Positions 1-6,151 are shown, counted from the first letter of the stretch. The stretch is 6,610 nucleotides of DNA from an uncultured Alphaproteobacteria bacterium (GCA_903898475.1 CAIUFU010000193.1:1-6610); one strand, 5' to 3'. Numbers and translations: made by a program. The notes: generated from the sequence alone by a model not told the origin.

Positions 1-152
1 AACTTGCCGCGATAATCTGACAAATCGATTTTTTTTCCATCAATTCCGTTAAAAGAAAATTGATAAGCATTCCTTGCGCTAATATTGGCAAAGCTCTCTT
101 GGCTTAAGCAGAAAAACAAAAATAGGCTTAAGAATATTTTGTAAATTTTCAT
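1..152 (-). CDS. Glutathione peroxidase-like exported protein, N-terminal part only (gene runs off the left edge)
   Basis: Reading leftward from the ATG at 152-150 gives 50 open codons and no stop before the edge. Residues 1-22 form a signal peptide: Lys at 2 and 5, a hydrophobic stretch at 6-16, and a probable cleavage after Ala22 (SFA|N). The mature start, with AYQFSFNGIDG at 29-39 and IDLSDYRGK at 42-50, matches the first beta-hairpin of glutathione peroxidases and related thioredoxin-fold peroxidases, which use a catalytic Cys (or selenocysteine) to reduce peroxides. That Cys lies shortly after this point and is outside the window, so activity cannot be judged. A SCO1-, Bcp- or AhpC-like redoxin is the main alternative, but the short 'FxFxxIDGKxIDLSxYxGK' pattern favours glutathione peroxidase. 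No Shine-Dalgarno sequence precedes the start. The signal peptide would place the enzyme in the periplasm. The gene has its own upstream region, separated from pal by a terminator. Confidence 0.65.
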   Translation of the reverse strand, partial: MKIYKIFLSLFLFFCLSQESFANISARNAYQFSFNGIDGKKIDLSDYRGK

Positions 153-221
153 GATTCGTGGATTGTGAAGTTGTTAATTTTTTGGCTTAATTTAAAGAAT
201 CTTCCGGATCATCAGCAATGT

Positions 222-237
222 ATACTTAGAAAAGTAT
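222..237. repeat. Small inverted repeat in the region upstream of the peroxidase-like gene
   Basis: ATACTT (222-227) and AAGTAT (232-237) form a perfect 6-base inverted repeat around a 4-base centre. It lies about 70 bases upstream of the peroxidase-like start, in AT-rich DNA (153-297) where its promoter should be. It could be an operator or chance. I see no convincing -35/-10 pair nearby and no small gene in 153-297. Confidence 0.25.
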
Positions 238-297
238 CAAATTTTATATTCAATCACACACCAAAAATGATTGTAGGGTAAACTCAGAAAACCCCAC

Positions 298-351
298 AAA
301 AAAAGCGCCACACCAGAAGCATGCTAACTTTAGCAAACTCTGGCGTGGCGC
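298..351 (-). terminator. Rho-independent terminator of pal
   Basis: Read on the minus strand, which is the direction of pal transcription, a 13-base stem pairs 339-351 with 305-317. It has one mismatch on the plus strand that becomes a G-U pair in the minus-strand RNA. The loop holds a second small stem (331-335 with 322-326). The hairpin is followed at once by seven Us (298-304). It starts 28 bases past the pal stop codon. The U-tract is only on the minus-strand side, so it works for pal and keeps pal transcripts from entering the peroxidase-like gene. Confidence 0.9.
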
Positions 352-378
352 CACTTTCAAACCATTTAAAACTAGTTC

Positions 379-900
379 TTACTTCTTAACTGAAATCGTA
401 ACAGCGCGACGATTTTTTGCCCATGAAGTTTCATCATGACCCAAAGCAACTGGTTTAGATTTTCCATAACCAACAGTTTTGATTTTAACTTCTTTCACAC
501 CGTTTTTTACCAAATATTCTTTAACGGCATTGGCTCTTTTTACGCTTAGTTTTTTATTGTAAGCTTTAGAACCTCTTTCGTCGCAGTGAGCTTCAATTAC
601 TACTTTTTTGGTTTTTACATTTTGCGCTTCTGGCAAAACTTTTTTCTCCAAAGTAGCCGCTGCTTCTTTGTCTAGCACGGCGCTGTTAGTGCTAAAATAA
701 ACAACTTGCGGGCCTGTTTCAGAAGTAGCAATTTCTGCAACGGGCACCGAAAGCACCAACACAGCTTCATTATCTGCACTTACAGGCGCCTCTTTTTTAG
801 CTGGTTGCTCAACAGCAACAATATCATTAGTTTTTTTAGTTGAGCTGCATGAGGCAAGGCTTAAAGCGATCAACAGCAAAGTAATGTTTTTCTTAATCAT
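379..900 (-). CDS. pal: Peptidoglycan-associated outer-membrane lipoprotein Pal
   Basis: This 173-residue lipoprotein of the Tol-Pal system is anchored in the outer membrane and binds peptidoglycan, and with TolB it helps constrict and stabilise the outer membrane at division. The signal peptide ends in the lipobox LASC (15-18), so Cys18 becomes the lipidated N-terminus. A Lys/Ala/Pro-rich linker (about 19-62) leads to an OmpA-like domain at about 65-173. It shows VVYFSTNS (66-73), the Pal signature HCDERG (105-110), KRANAVKEYL (121-130) and NRRA (163-166). In the family, the Asp of the CDERG region and the Arg of NRRA bind diaminopimelate, and both are present (Asp107 and Arg164/165). Length is normal for Pal. 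The gene stands alone: tolB, its usual neighbour in proteobacteria, is not adjacent, and the next gene upstream is divergent. It has its own terminator. No Shine-Dalgarno sequence precedes the ATG. Identification is firm. Confidence 0.95.
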   Translation of the reverse strand: MIKKNITLLLIALSLASCSSTKKTNDIVAVEQPAKKEAPVSADNEAVLVLSVPVAEIATSETGPQVVYFSTNSAVLDKEAAATLEKKVLPEAQNVKTKKVVIEAHCDERGSKAYNKKLSVKRANAVKEYLVKNGVKEVKIKTVGYGKSKPVALGHDETSWAKNRRAVTISVKK

Positions 901-914
901 ATTTTTAATAATTT

Positions 915-953
915 AGTTGAAGTTAAAGCGATTGCTAGGAATCACCTTCAACT
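915..953. repeat. Inverted repeat in the pal / secreted-protein divergent spacer
   Basis: AGTTGAAG (915-922) and CTTCAACT (946-953) are a perfect 8-base inverted repeat separated by 23 bases, in the only 63 bases between two divergent genes. Both promoters, or at least part of them, must lie in or overlap this spacer. The repeat could be a shared operator or a weak 5'-leader hairpin. No U-tract follows, so it is not a terminator. Confidence 0.3.
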
Positions 954-963
954 TAGGCACCAA

Positions 964-1989
964 ATGAAAAGTTTCAACCCGTACCATTTTTTAAAACACA
1001 TGAGCAAAACTTACGCCCTTTTAACTTTAGCAATTTTCGCGCTCGCGTCTTTTAGCGCTCAAGCTTCTTTGTGCAAAAAATCACTGCGAGTTTCGATTAA
1101 AATGGATGATGATTGGTACAAAAAAGAAGAACTACGTTTGGCAAATGAGGCAGCCTTAATCCAAACCCACACCAATTACCTAATTCGCGAAACCCTGCCC
1201 ATTGTTGCTGCGCCTTACCATTGTGCCAAAGGCGAAGAATGTGACCCGCTAAAAAATTGCCAGATGGAAAAAGACGTCAAAGACCTCAAAGAAATTCAAT
1301 ATTCAATCGTCACCGACAGTGGCATTGTCATCATGAAAAGCTACTGCAGCCAGATTGGAAAATGCATCGGCTACAATGATTTTTTTCACACAAAAAATGT
1401 CACCGCCGCGGAAGATCGGCTAATTGACGTCAAAAACAACAACGCGGTATTTTACCATTATTTTTACTCAGCAAAATCCAAAAGCTACGAACCGCTATTT
1501 AACATCACCAACTTTTACAGTGGCTCTGATCTTTATCTAGACGACATGCCACATTTTTCTCCAAATGAAAAAACACTGCTCGAAGTGCGCTCAATTCCAA
1601 AGCAAGAAAACACCGGAGATTTTCCAACCGGCTTCAATATTAACATCTACGAAGCCAACGATTTTGGCGAATATAAAAATGTCGAACCTGCCGAAATTGA
1701 CCCAGAAAACCCAAGTAAAATTCTTTCCACTTTTTTATCGCGCAATCCCAGCTGCGGCGAAACGCCACATTTTCATTCTTGGAAAAGCGATCGCGAAGTA
1801 AGACTTTCAATGCTGCCACCATCTCACGCCAATCACGGCCGGAAAGTGATTTTATCTTACGACAAAAAACTAAAAAAATGGGGATGCAGCGAAGATCTTT
1901 TTCCTGAAGCGAAATGCCAATCTTACCTGCCAAACTCAGTGGATTACAGCTCTAATCTAGCTTGGCAGCAGATTAATAATTGTAGGTAG
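964..1989 (+). CDS. Secreted Cys-rich protein of unknown function
   Basis: I do not recognise this 341-residue protein. It has a signal peptide, with hydrophobic core about 18-31 and likely cleavage after Ala34 (SAQA|S). Met13 (ATG at 1000) would give a more typical short signal peptide than Met1; neither start has a Shine-Dalgarno sequence, so the start is open. The protein has ten cysteines (37, 87, 93, 99, 128, 134, 264, 308, 318, 340). All are in the mature part, and the even number suggests disulfides in the periplasm or outside the cell. Four cluster around 87-128. The segment DMPHFSPNEKTLLEVRS (194-210) followed by NINIYEAND (225-233) resembles one blade of a WD40/TolB-like beta-propeller, as does the Trp-containing stretch near 273-283. 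This is inference from pattern only. No catalytic motif or internal repeat is evident. It is divergent from pal and convergent with znuA, ending 2 bases before the znuA stop, so it is probably transcribed alone. Confidence 0.8.
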   Translation: MKSFNPYHFLKHMSKTYALLTLAIFALASFSAQASLCKKSLRVSIKMDDDWYKKEELRLANEAALIQTHTNYLIRETLPIVAAPYHCAKGEECDPLKNCQMEKDVKDLKEIQYSIVTDSGIVIMKSYCSQIGKCIGYNDFFHTKNVTAAEDRLIDVKNNNAVFYHYFYSAKSKSYEPLFNITNFYSGSDLYLDDMPHFSPNEKTLLEVRSIPKQENTGDFPTGFNINIYEANDFGEYKNVEPAEIDPENPSKILSTFLSRNPSCGETPHFHSWKSDREVRLSMLPPSHANHGRKVILSYDKKLKKWGCSEDLFPEAKCQSYLPNSVDYSSNLAWQQINNCR

Positions 1990-1991
1990 AC

Positions 1992-2831
1992 CTACTCCAA
2001 ACAACCACCAATCGCATCTGACATTTTGCCAAATAGTTCAAAATACCCACCTTCCCGACCAATCAAATCAAGTGTCACAAATTTTATTTTGTAATTTTGC
2101 GCCAGTTTTTTCGCAGAATTTTTTTCATCAAAAACATCTCCAAACAAACATTTAATCTGAGATTTTTTTGCTAGCTCGTCAAACTCGCGAGCATCCTTCA
2201 CGCTTAGCTCGCGATCATGATCTTGAGCAATAATCTTTAGCGGCCTTAAAGCAAAGTAATCTTCAAAATATTGGTAAGCATCGTAGTAAAAAACGTAATT
2301 TTGGTTTTTGATTTTTGACAATTTGTCAGCAATTATTTTTTCAGAATTCGCAGCTTCTTTTTTGAATCTCACAAAATTTTGCTGATATTTTTGGCAATTC
2401 ACCGCGTCAATTTCGCAAATTTTTTGCGTGATAAATTCAGCAATTTTCACGCCGTTTTCGGGGTTCATCCACAAATGCAAATCGAGTTTTTTTGGGTCAG
2501 ATCTTCTTTGTAAAAGCTTGATTCCTGAGACTTGCGACAGTTGGTAAGATTTTTTTTCTTTGACTAATTTAGCAAAATTTTTCTCCAAATTTGCATCAAC
2601 GTAAAAAATTAAATCAGCTTTTGAAACCGCCGCCACGTCGCTTTTTCTCAGCTGGTAGTCGTGTTCAGAAATATTGGGATTAATGATTAGAATGCTGTTG
2701 TTTTTGTCTCCAGTAATCGCCAAAACGATTTGGTAAATCGGATTGATTGACGAAACAATTACTGGACTATTCTGAGCACAAGCCGCTCTAGCGCTGATTA
2801 AAAGCAGTAAGAAAATTTTTATAAATTTCAT
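1992..2831 (-). CDS. znuA: Periplasmic zinc-binding protein of a ZnuABC-type transporter
   Basis: This 279-residue cluster A-I solute-binding protein captures Zn2+ (or Mn2+ in some relatives) in the periplasm for an ABC importer. A signal peptide ends around Ala19 (ACA|Q). Family landmarks follow: VIVSSINPIYQIV (24-36); the first metal histidine in SEHDYQLRKSD (His57); the second in DLHLWMNP (His119); the long linker helix at about 123-170; and LDLIG (254-258) with the fourth ligand Asp255. Cys228 (KCLFGD) and Cys277 match the positions of the disulfide known in E. coli ZnuA. Two oddities stand out. The third ligand, normally His in F-x-x-F-H-D-A-Y-x-Y-F, is Tyr183 (codon TAC at 2285-2283) in YYDAYQYFE. 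There is also no His-rich loop before His119. His205 in DHDRELS is unusual and could substitute. The ATG is 16 bases from the divergent znuC; no Shine-Dalgarno sequence is seen. Family assignment is firm; metal specificity is uncertain. Confidence 0.9.
   Translation of the reverse strand: MKFIKIFLLLLISARAACAQNSPVIVSSINPIYQIVLAITGDKNNSILIINPNISEHDYQLRKSDVAAVSKADLIFYVDANLEKNFAKLVKEKKSYQLSQVSGIKLLQRRSDPKKLDLHLWMNPENGVKIAEFITQKICEIDAVNCQKYQQNFVRFKKEAANSEKIIADKLSKIKNQNYVFYYDAYQYFEDYFALRPLKIIAQDHDRELSVKDAREFDELAKKSQIKCLFGDVFDEKNSAKKLAQNYKIKFVTLDLIGREGGYFELFGKMSDAIGGCLE
2811..2829. promoter_or_regulatory. Imperfect AT-rich palindrome over the znuA start, possible metal-regulator site
   Basis: The 19 bases from GAAA (2811) to TTTC (2829) are an imperfect palindrome with 7 of 9 position pairs matching. 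They overlap the first codons of znuA next to the 16-base znuA/znuC spacer. Fur-family regulators such as Zur bind AT-rich palindromes of about this size, and this is where a shared operator would be expected. The inner bases do not match the Zur consensus I know, and AT-rich coding DNA makes such palindromes by chance. Confidence 0.2.
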
Positions 2832-2847
2832 TTTTTAAGAAAAATAA

Positions 2848-3552
2848 ATGATCGCAAAACTTGAAAATATTAGCCTCGCGCTAAATCGCCAAACAATCTT
2901 GAGCGGAATTAATTTGGAACTCGCCAAAGGCAAAATCACCACTTTGATTGGCCCCAATGGCGGCGGCAAGACTTCGATTGCGCGGATTTTGCTGGGCATT
3001 TTAAAACCAACTTCCGGCAAAGTCGTAAAAAAATCTTCACTAAAAATTGGCTACATGCCGCAGAAAATTGAGATTGATCGCACGATTCCACTGACCGCAA
3101 AAGATTTTATTCAGCTGTCAACGCGCGCGGTAAAATTCGATAAAACCTTTAAAGACTTGGCTTCGCGCCTCAATGTTGAGAAAATTTTAGAGCGCCAAAT
3201 TCACGATTTATCGGGCGGGCAAATGCAGAAAATTTTATTTTTGCGCGCACTAATTAATCACCCCGAATTGCTAGTGCTCGACGAACCCACGCAATATATG
3301 GACATCGCCGGCACGCAGGATTTTTATCAAATTATTGACGAAGTTCGCAAAGCCAGCAATTGCGCGATTTTATTGATCTCACACGACTTGCACGCCGTGA
3401 TGCAAAAAACTGATTTGGTGTTTTGTGTTAATCATCACGTCTGCTGCCACGGCACGCCAGAGTCGGTGAATCAACATCCGGAATATCTTTCGCTATTTGG
3501 CAATAAAGGTGCTTTGGCGATTTACCAACATCATCACGATCACCAGCACTAG
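2848..3552 (+). CDS. znuC: Zinc ABC transporter ATP-binding protein
   Basis: This 234-residue cytoplasmic ATPase drives metal import with ZnuA (periplasm) and ZnuB (membrane permease). All ABC motifs are intact: Walker A GPNGGGKT (35-42), Q-loop Gln72 in MPQK, signature LSGGQ (121-125), Walker B LLVLDEP (141-147) and switch His179 in SHD. The segment NHHVCCHGTPE (195-205), then PEYLSLFG (211-218), is the conserved C-terminal piece of ZnuC, and the protein ends in a His-rich tail HHHDHQH (228-234) that probably binds zinc. The length is normal. ATG 2848 was chosen because it opens directly into the first conserved strand (KLENISLAL); only a weak AAGA precedes it. It is divergent from znuA and its stop overlaps that of the pilin-like gene. 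No znuB follows, so the permease must be encoded elsewhere if the transporter works. Confidence 0.95.
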   Translation: MIAKLENISLALNRQTILSGINLELAKGKITTLIGPNGGGKTSIARILLGILKPTSGKVVKKSSLKIGYMPQKIEIDRTIPLTAKDFIQLSTRAVKFDKTFKDLASRLNVEKILERQIHDLSGGQMQKILFLRALINHPELLVLDEPTQYMDIAGTQDFYQIIDEVRKASNCAILLISHDLHAVMQKTDLVFCVNHHVCCHGTPESVNQHPEYLSLFGNKGALAIYQHHHDHQH

Positions 3553-6053
3553 TAGCGGATAATCACAATTCCCGAACCGCCATTGCCGCCATTTTCACTG
3601 GTGCCTCCATTGGCAGCGCCACCGCCACCGCCGCCACCAGTATTAGCAGTACCTGCCGAACCAGCTGCATTTGATCCTCCGGCTCCACCGCCACCAATTC
3701 CACCGGCATAAATACCAGCATTGGCAGTTCCACCACCACCACCACCCGCGTAATAAGTAGAAACTCCGGTAATTGTTGAGGCTTTACCAGCACCACCCGC
3801 GCTACTTGCGCCACCAGTTGTATCAGCGCCAGCCGCACCAGCACCGCCACCACCAACACCATTGGCATAGCAGCATCCGTTGCCGTTATTTTGATTGCCA
3901 CCACGATTACCTTGTCCGCTGGTACCTAACCCGCCAAATGAACCGTTAGAGCCACCACCACCAGATCCACCAACTTTTCCAACTAGATTATTTCCGCCGC
4001 CGCCACCACCGCCAATTGCAGTAAGTCCAGCAAATGTGCTATTTGCACCATTGGTACCACTTGCAGATCCAGACGTTGATCCCGCACCACCACCGCCAAC
4101 AACCACGCTGTAATTGGTGCTAGCAGTGATGCTTGCTGTTGTTTCTAAAAATCCACCACCGCCACCACCACCCGCATGTCGGTTACCACCACCACCGCCG
4201 CCGGCGATTAAAAGTGCTTGAACTGTTCTGGTGGTTGGGCAATTCAAAGTTCCGTTTGCTGTGAATTTGTGAATTGTTGAACCAGGAACTGTCGTGGTAT
4301 CAATTGTGCCGCCAGTGCATGGAGATAATCCGCTAGACACACAAACCCCACCCGTCATTGAGTAGCCGCTGGCGCAAGTACAGGCTCCGGTTGGAGTTAG
4401 CGTGCCGTTGCTGCAAGTGTAAGTGACCGATCCGGTGTAGCCGGTGGCGTTACAGGTGAGAGATCCAGAAGCTAAATGTGCCACAGTTGTTGGAGTAGAA
4501 ACTCCGGTAACTGAGGTGGTAGAACAAGAGGCGCCAAGTACACAAGTTCCGCCTGAGGCTACATATCCAGATGCGCAAGAAGCGCAGTTCGGGTTGGCAT
4601 ATCCAGTGGCGCAAGTGCAAGATCCACTTGGATTTAACGAGCCGTTATTGCAATTGTAAGTAACGGTTCCGGTATAATTGCTAGCTGAGTTGCAAGTTAG
4701 TGATCCTGTCGCCATGTGGGCTACTGAAGTTGGAGTGGTAACTCCTGTAACTGCTGTAGTCGAGCAAGATGATCCCAAAACACATGAGCCACCCGATGCA
4801 ACATATCCGCCTGCCGTGTTGCACGAGCACGCTCCGCCGTAACTCGCAGTGCCATTGCTGCAACTGTAAGAAACTGTTCCCGCGTATCCAGTAACATCGC
4901 AAGTCATGCTGCCAGTAGCGCCACTTGCAACTGAGCTAGTATTAGTTGAACCAGCTAAACTCAGTGTGCAGGGAATGGTGGAAGTGCAACTTCCACTAAC
5001 ACTCGCAGTGCCGCTAATGCATGTGTAGCTTACCGATCCAGAATAATTGGTTTGGTTACAAGCAATACTCGTTGAAGATGAAGCGGCAGCAACTGTAGCG
5101 CTAATCCCAGCTTGGCTGATAGAACAAGTCGCCGAAGCTAAATCGCATCCAGAATCGGTAATTGTGTATCCAACACATGAGCCGATTGGAGCTGAAGCTC
5201 TGTTGATTGAACGAGTCCATTTTTTACCAGCGTAATCTTCTACCGGTTGCCTTTCTTCGGGCTTTAAAGCACGGGCGTAAATTGCGATTTCTCCGATTTC
5301 TCCGGTGTAGCCTTTGCCAATTGCAAGAGTTGTAATGCCAGAAAGGTGAGCGGTTTTAGTCGCGTCTTGAGCGGCTAAAATACCATTGATGTAAGTTGAG
5401 TTTCCCGCAGTTGAGCTGTGAACAAATGTGAATTGACGTGGCTTGTCGGTGGAAGATGCGTAAGAACTTACAGCTGCGCCAGTGGTGTAAGATTGATTGC
5501 CTTGAGCATGAATCACTGTTGAGTCTGAACCGTAACCTAAAGCTAAGCTAGTATTGGGACTTCCTGAAGTTTCTCCGATAAAATAATTGTTACTGGCAGA
5601 GCTTTGTCTCTTCTCCAAGACCATAATTGTGTAGTCGGTGCCGTTTAAAAAAGAGGCGTCAGAAATTTGCAAATAGTTCGCCGTACTTCCGTCAAACTTA
5701 ATCGCGTGAACTTGATTAATGGTGTTTGCGTAAGTTGGTCCGGTTCCCACCGCAACCACTAATGGTTTAGCAGCATTACTACTTTGATCGTACCAAGAAG
5801 TTACAGCCTTGCCATCACTTGCTTGCGAGCCATCAATACTGGCGCTTAAGCTGGTTTCTAGCCAAAGCATGTTGTCTTTGATTCCGGGAACTGGCGAAGA
5901 ACGAGCTAGAGATTCTGCAGCGGCTAAACGTGATTTTGCAATTATTCGAGTTCCGATGAAAGTTCCGGCAAGCATGATGCCGATGATTAGGATTACTACT
6001 GAGACTTCGATTAGAGTGAAAGCCTTGGCTTTAAAGCGCCGCTTAAATGTCAT
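3549..6053 (-). CDS. Large pilin-like surface protein: type IV pilin N-terminus, LamG-like domain, Cys-rich repeats, glycine-rich tail
   Basis: This 834-residue mosaic is probably exported and displayed on the cell surface. Residues 1-11 are a basic leader (KRRFKAKA). Then comes the type IV pilin motif FTLIEV (12-17), with the conserved Glu at mature position 5, and a hydrophobic helix to about residue 31. A prepilin peptidase should cut between Ala11 and Phe12; Gly is usual at that place. Residues about 55-282 look like a LamG/concanavalin-type jelly-roll domain (WLETS, SWYDQS, IKFDGS, YINGIL, GEIGEIAIYARAL). Residues 310-560 hold four roughly 50-residue Cys-rich repeats with VASGG(S/T)CVLG(S/A)SC spacers. 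Residues about 586-834 are a glycine-rich domain ending GSGIVIIRY, as in many phage-tail and surface proteins. Typical pilins are 130-200 residues, so this is far larger. No pilus assembly genes are nearby. No Shine-Dalgarno sequence precedes the ATG, and an in-frame TAA lies 27 bases upstream. Adhesion is a plausible role but is inference. Confidence 0.85.
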   Translation of the reverse strand: MTFKRRFKAKAFTLIEVSVVILIIGIMLAGTFIGTRIIAKSRLAAAESLARSSPVPGIKDNMLWLETSLSASIDGSQASDGKAVTSWYDQSSNAAKPLVVAVGTGPTYANTINQVHAIKFDGSTANYLQISDASFLNGTDYTIMVLEKRQSSASNNYFIGETSGSPNTSLALGYGSDSTVIHAQGNQSYTTGAAVSSYASSTDKPRQFTFVHSSTAGNSTYINGILAAQDATKTAHLSGITTLAIGKGYTGEIGEIAIYARALKPEERQPVEDYAGKKWTRSINRASAPIGSCVGYTITDSGCDLASATCSISQAGISATVAAASSSTSIACNQTNYSGSVSYTCISGTASVSGSCTSTIPCTLSLAGSTNTSSVASGATGSMTCDVTGYAGTVSYSCSNGTASYGGACSCNTAGGYVASGGSCVLGSSCSTTAVTGVTTPTSVAHMATGSLTCNSASNYTGTVTYNCNNGSLNPSGSCTCATGYANPNCASCASGYVASGGTCVLGASCSTTSVTGVSTPTTVAHLASGSLTCNATGYTGSVTYTCSNGTLTPTGACTCASGYSMTGGVCVSSGLSPCTGGTIDTTTVPGSTIHKFTANGTLNCPTTRTVQALLIAGGGGGGNRHAGGGGGGGFLETTASITASTNYSVVVGGGGAGSTSGSASGTNGANSTFAGLTAIGGGGGGGNNLVGKVGGSGGGGSNGSFGGLGTSGQGNRGGNQNNGNGCCYANGVGGGGAGAAGADTTGGASSAGGAGKASTITGVSTYYAGGGGGGTANAGIYAGGIGGGGAGGSNAAGSAGTANTGGGGGGGAANGGTSENGGNGGSGIVIIRY
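3552..4298 (-). other. Glycine-rich C-terminal domain of the pilin-like protein
   Basis: Residues 586-834 begin with a short beta segment (TIHKFTANGTLNCP, then VQALLIAGGGGGG). They continue with runs of up to seven glycines broken by beta-like segments such as NYSVVVGGGGAG and STFAGLTAIGGGG, and close with GSGIVIIRY. This order is characteristic of a widespread glycine-rich domain found at the C-termini of phage tail and bacterial surface proteins. It raises the local GC content, so the base shift here is caused by glycine codons and need not indicate transfer. Confidence 0.75.
4374..5126 (-). repeat. Four coding repeats of about 50 residues (Cys-rich modules) in the pilin-like gene
   Basis: The units lie at 4977-5126 (residues 310-359), 4821-4970 (362-411), 4611-4766 (430-481) and 4374-4526 (510-560). 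Each has the order Cys, about 22 residues, a Cys after (S/L)(T/M/A)-type residues, about 12 residues, Y-x-C, about 10 residues, then (S/A)C. The shared core is GS(L/M)TC then Y(T/A/S)G(T/S)V(T/S)Y. The last two units are closest to each other (both carry SVAH or TVAH before the core) and are preceded by near-identical VASGG-CVLG spacers, which points to recent duplication. The pattern resembles a small disulfide-bonded domain of sushi or EGF-like type, but I cannot assign a named family. Confidence 0.75.
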
Positions 6054-6127
6054 TTTGATGGTAAAATTTGGGGAATTTTAATTGCACGCTAAAGCACCTG
6101 GAATCTGGGTTAAAGCCATATCGCTAG

Positions 6128-6151
6128 ATTTTGCGCTACTTCGCGCAAAAT
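6128..6151. repeat. Nine-base hairpin upstream of the pilin-like gene
   Basis: ATTTTGCGC (6128-6136) pairs perfectly with GCGCAAAAT (6143-6151) around a 6-base loop. It lies about 75 bases upstream of the pilin-like start, in the 182 bases (6054-6235) between that gene and the insertion sequence. It could be a 5'-leader hairpin, an operator, or a remnant terminator. No U-tract of at least five follows directly on either strand, so a terminator is not supported. I see nothing else identifiable in 6054-6235. Confidence 0.5.

Noticed and set aside
1565..1933. Alternative reading frames on both strands inside the secreted Cys-rich gene
   Set aside because: They are contained in a gene with a good signal peptide and even composition; no support for separate proteins.
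1982..1995. Small inverted repeat over the two convergent stop codons as a bidirectional terminator
   Set aside because: The stem is about five or six bases with a minimal loop and no U-tract.
3563..3904. Hydrophobic minus-strand reading frame inside the pilin-like gene
   Set aside because: It is a shifted frame of GGN repeats, which gives Val/Leu/Ala-rich nonsense; the main frame is clearly real.
3895..4113. Proline-rich plus-strand reading frame
   Set aside because: It is the antisense of the glycine-rich codons of the pilin-like gene and has no gene-like start or homology.
4374..4970. Repeated DNA that might suggest a CRISPR-like or tandem-repeat array
   Set aside because: Units are coding, diverged and about 150 bases long, without short identical repeats and unique spacers.
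5809..6081. Plus-strand reading frame opposite the pilin leader
   Set aside because: It lies opposite the strongly conserved FTLIEV region and has no recognisable content.
6128..6151. Hairpin as a rho-independent terminator
   Set aside because: No U-tract follows directly on either strand and no gene ends beside it.
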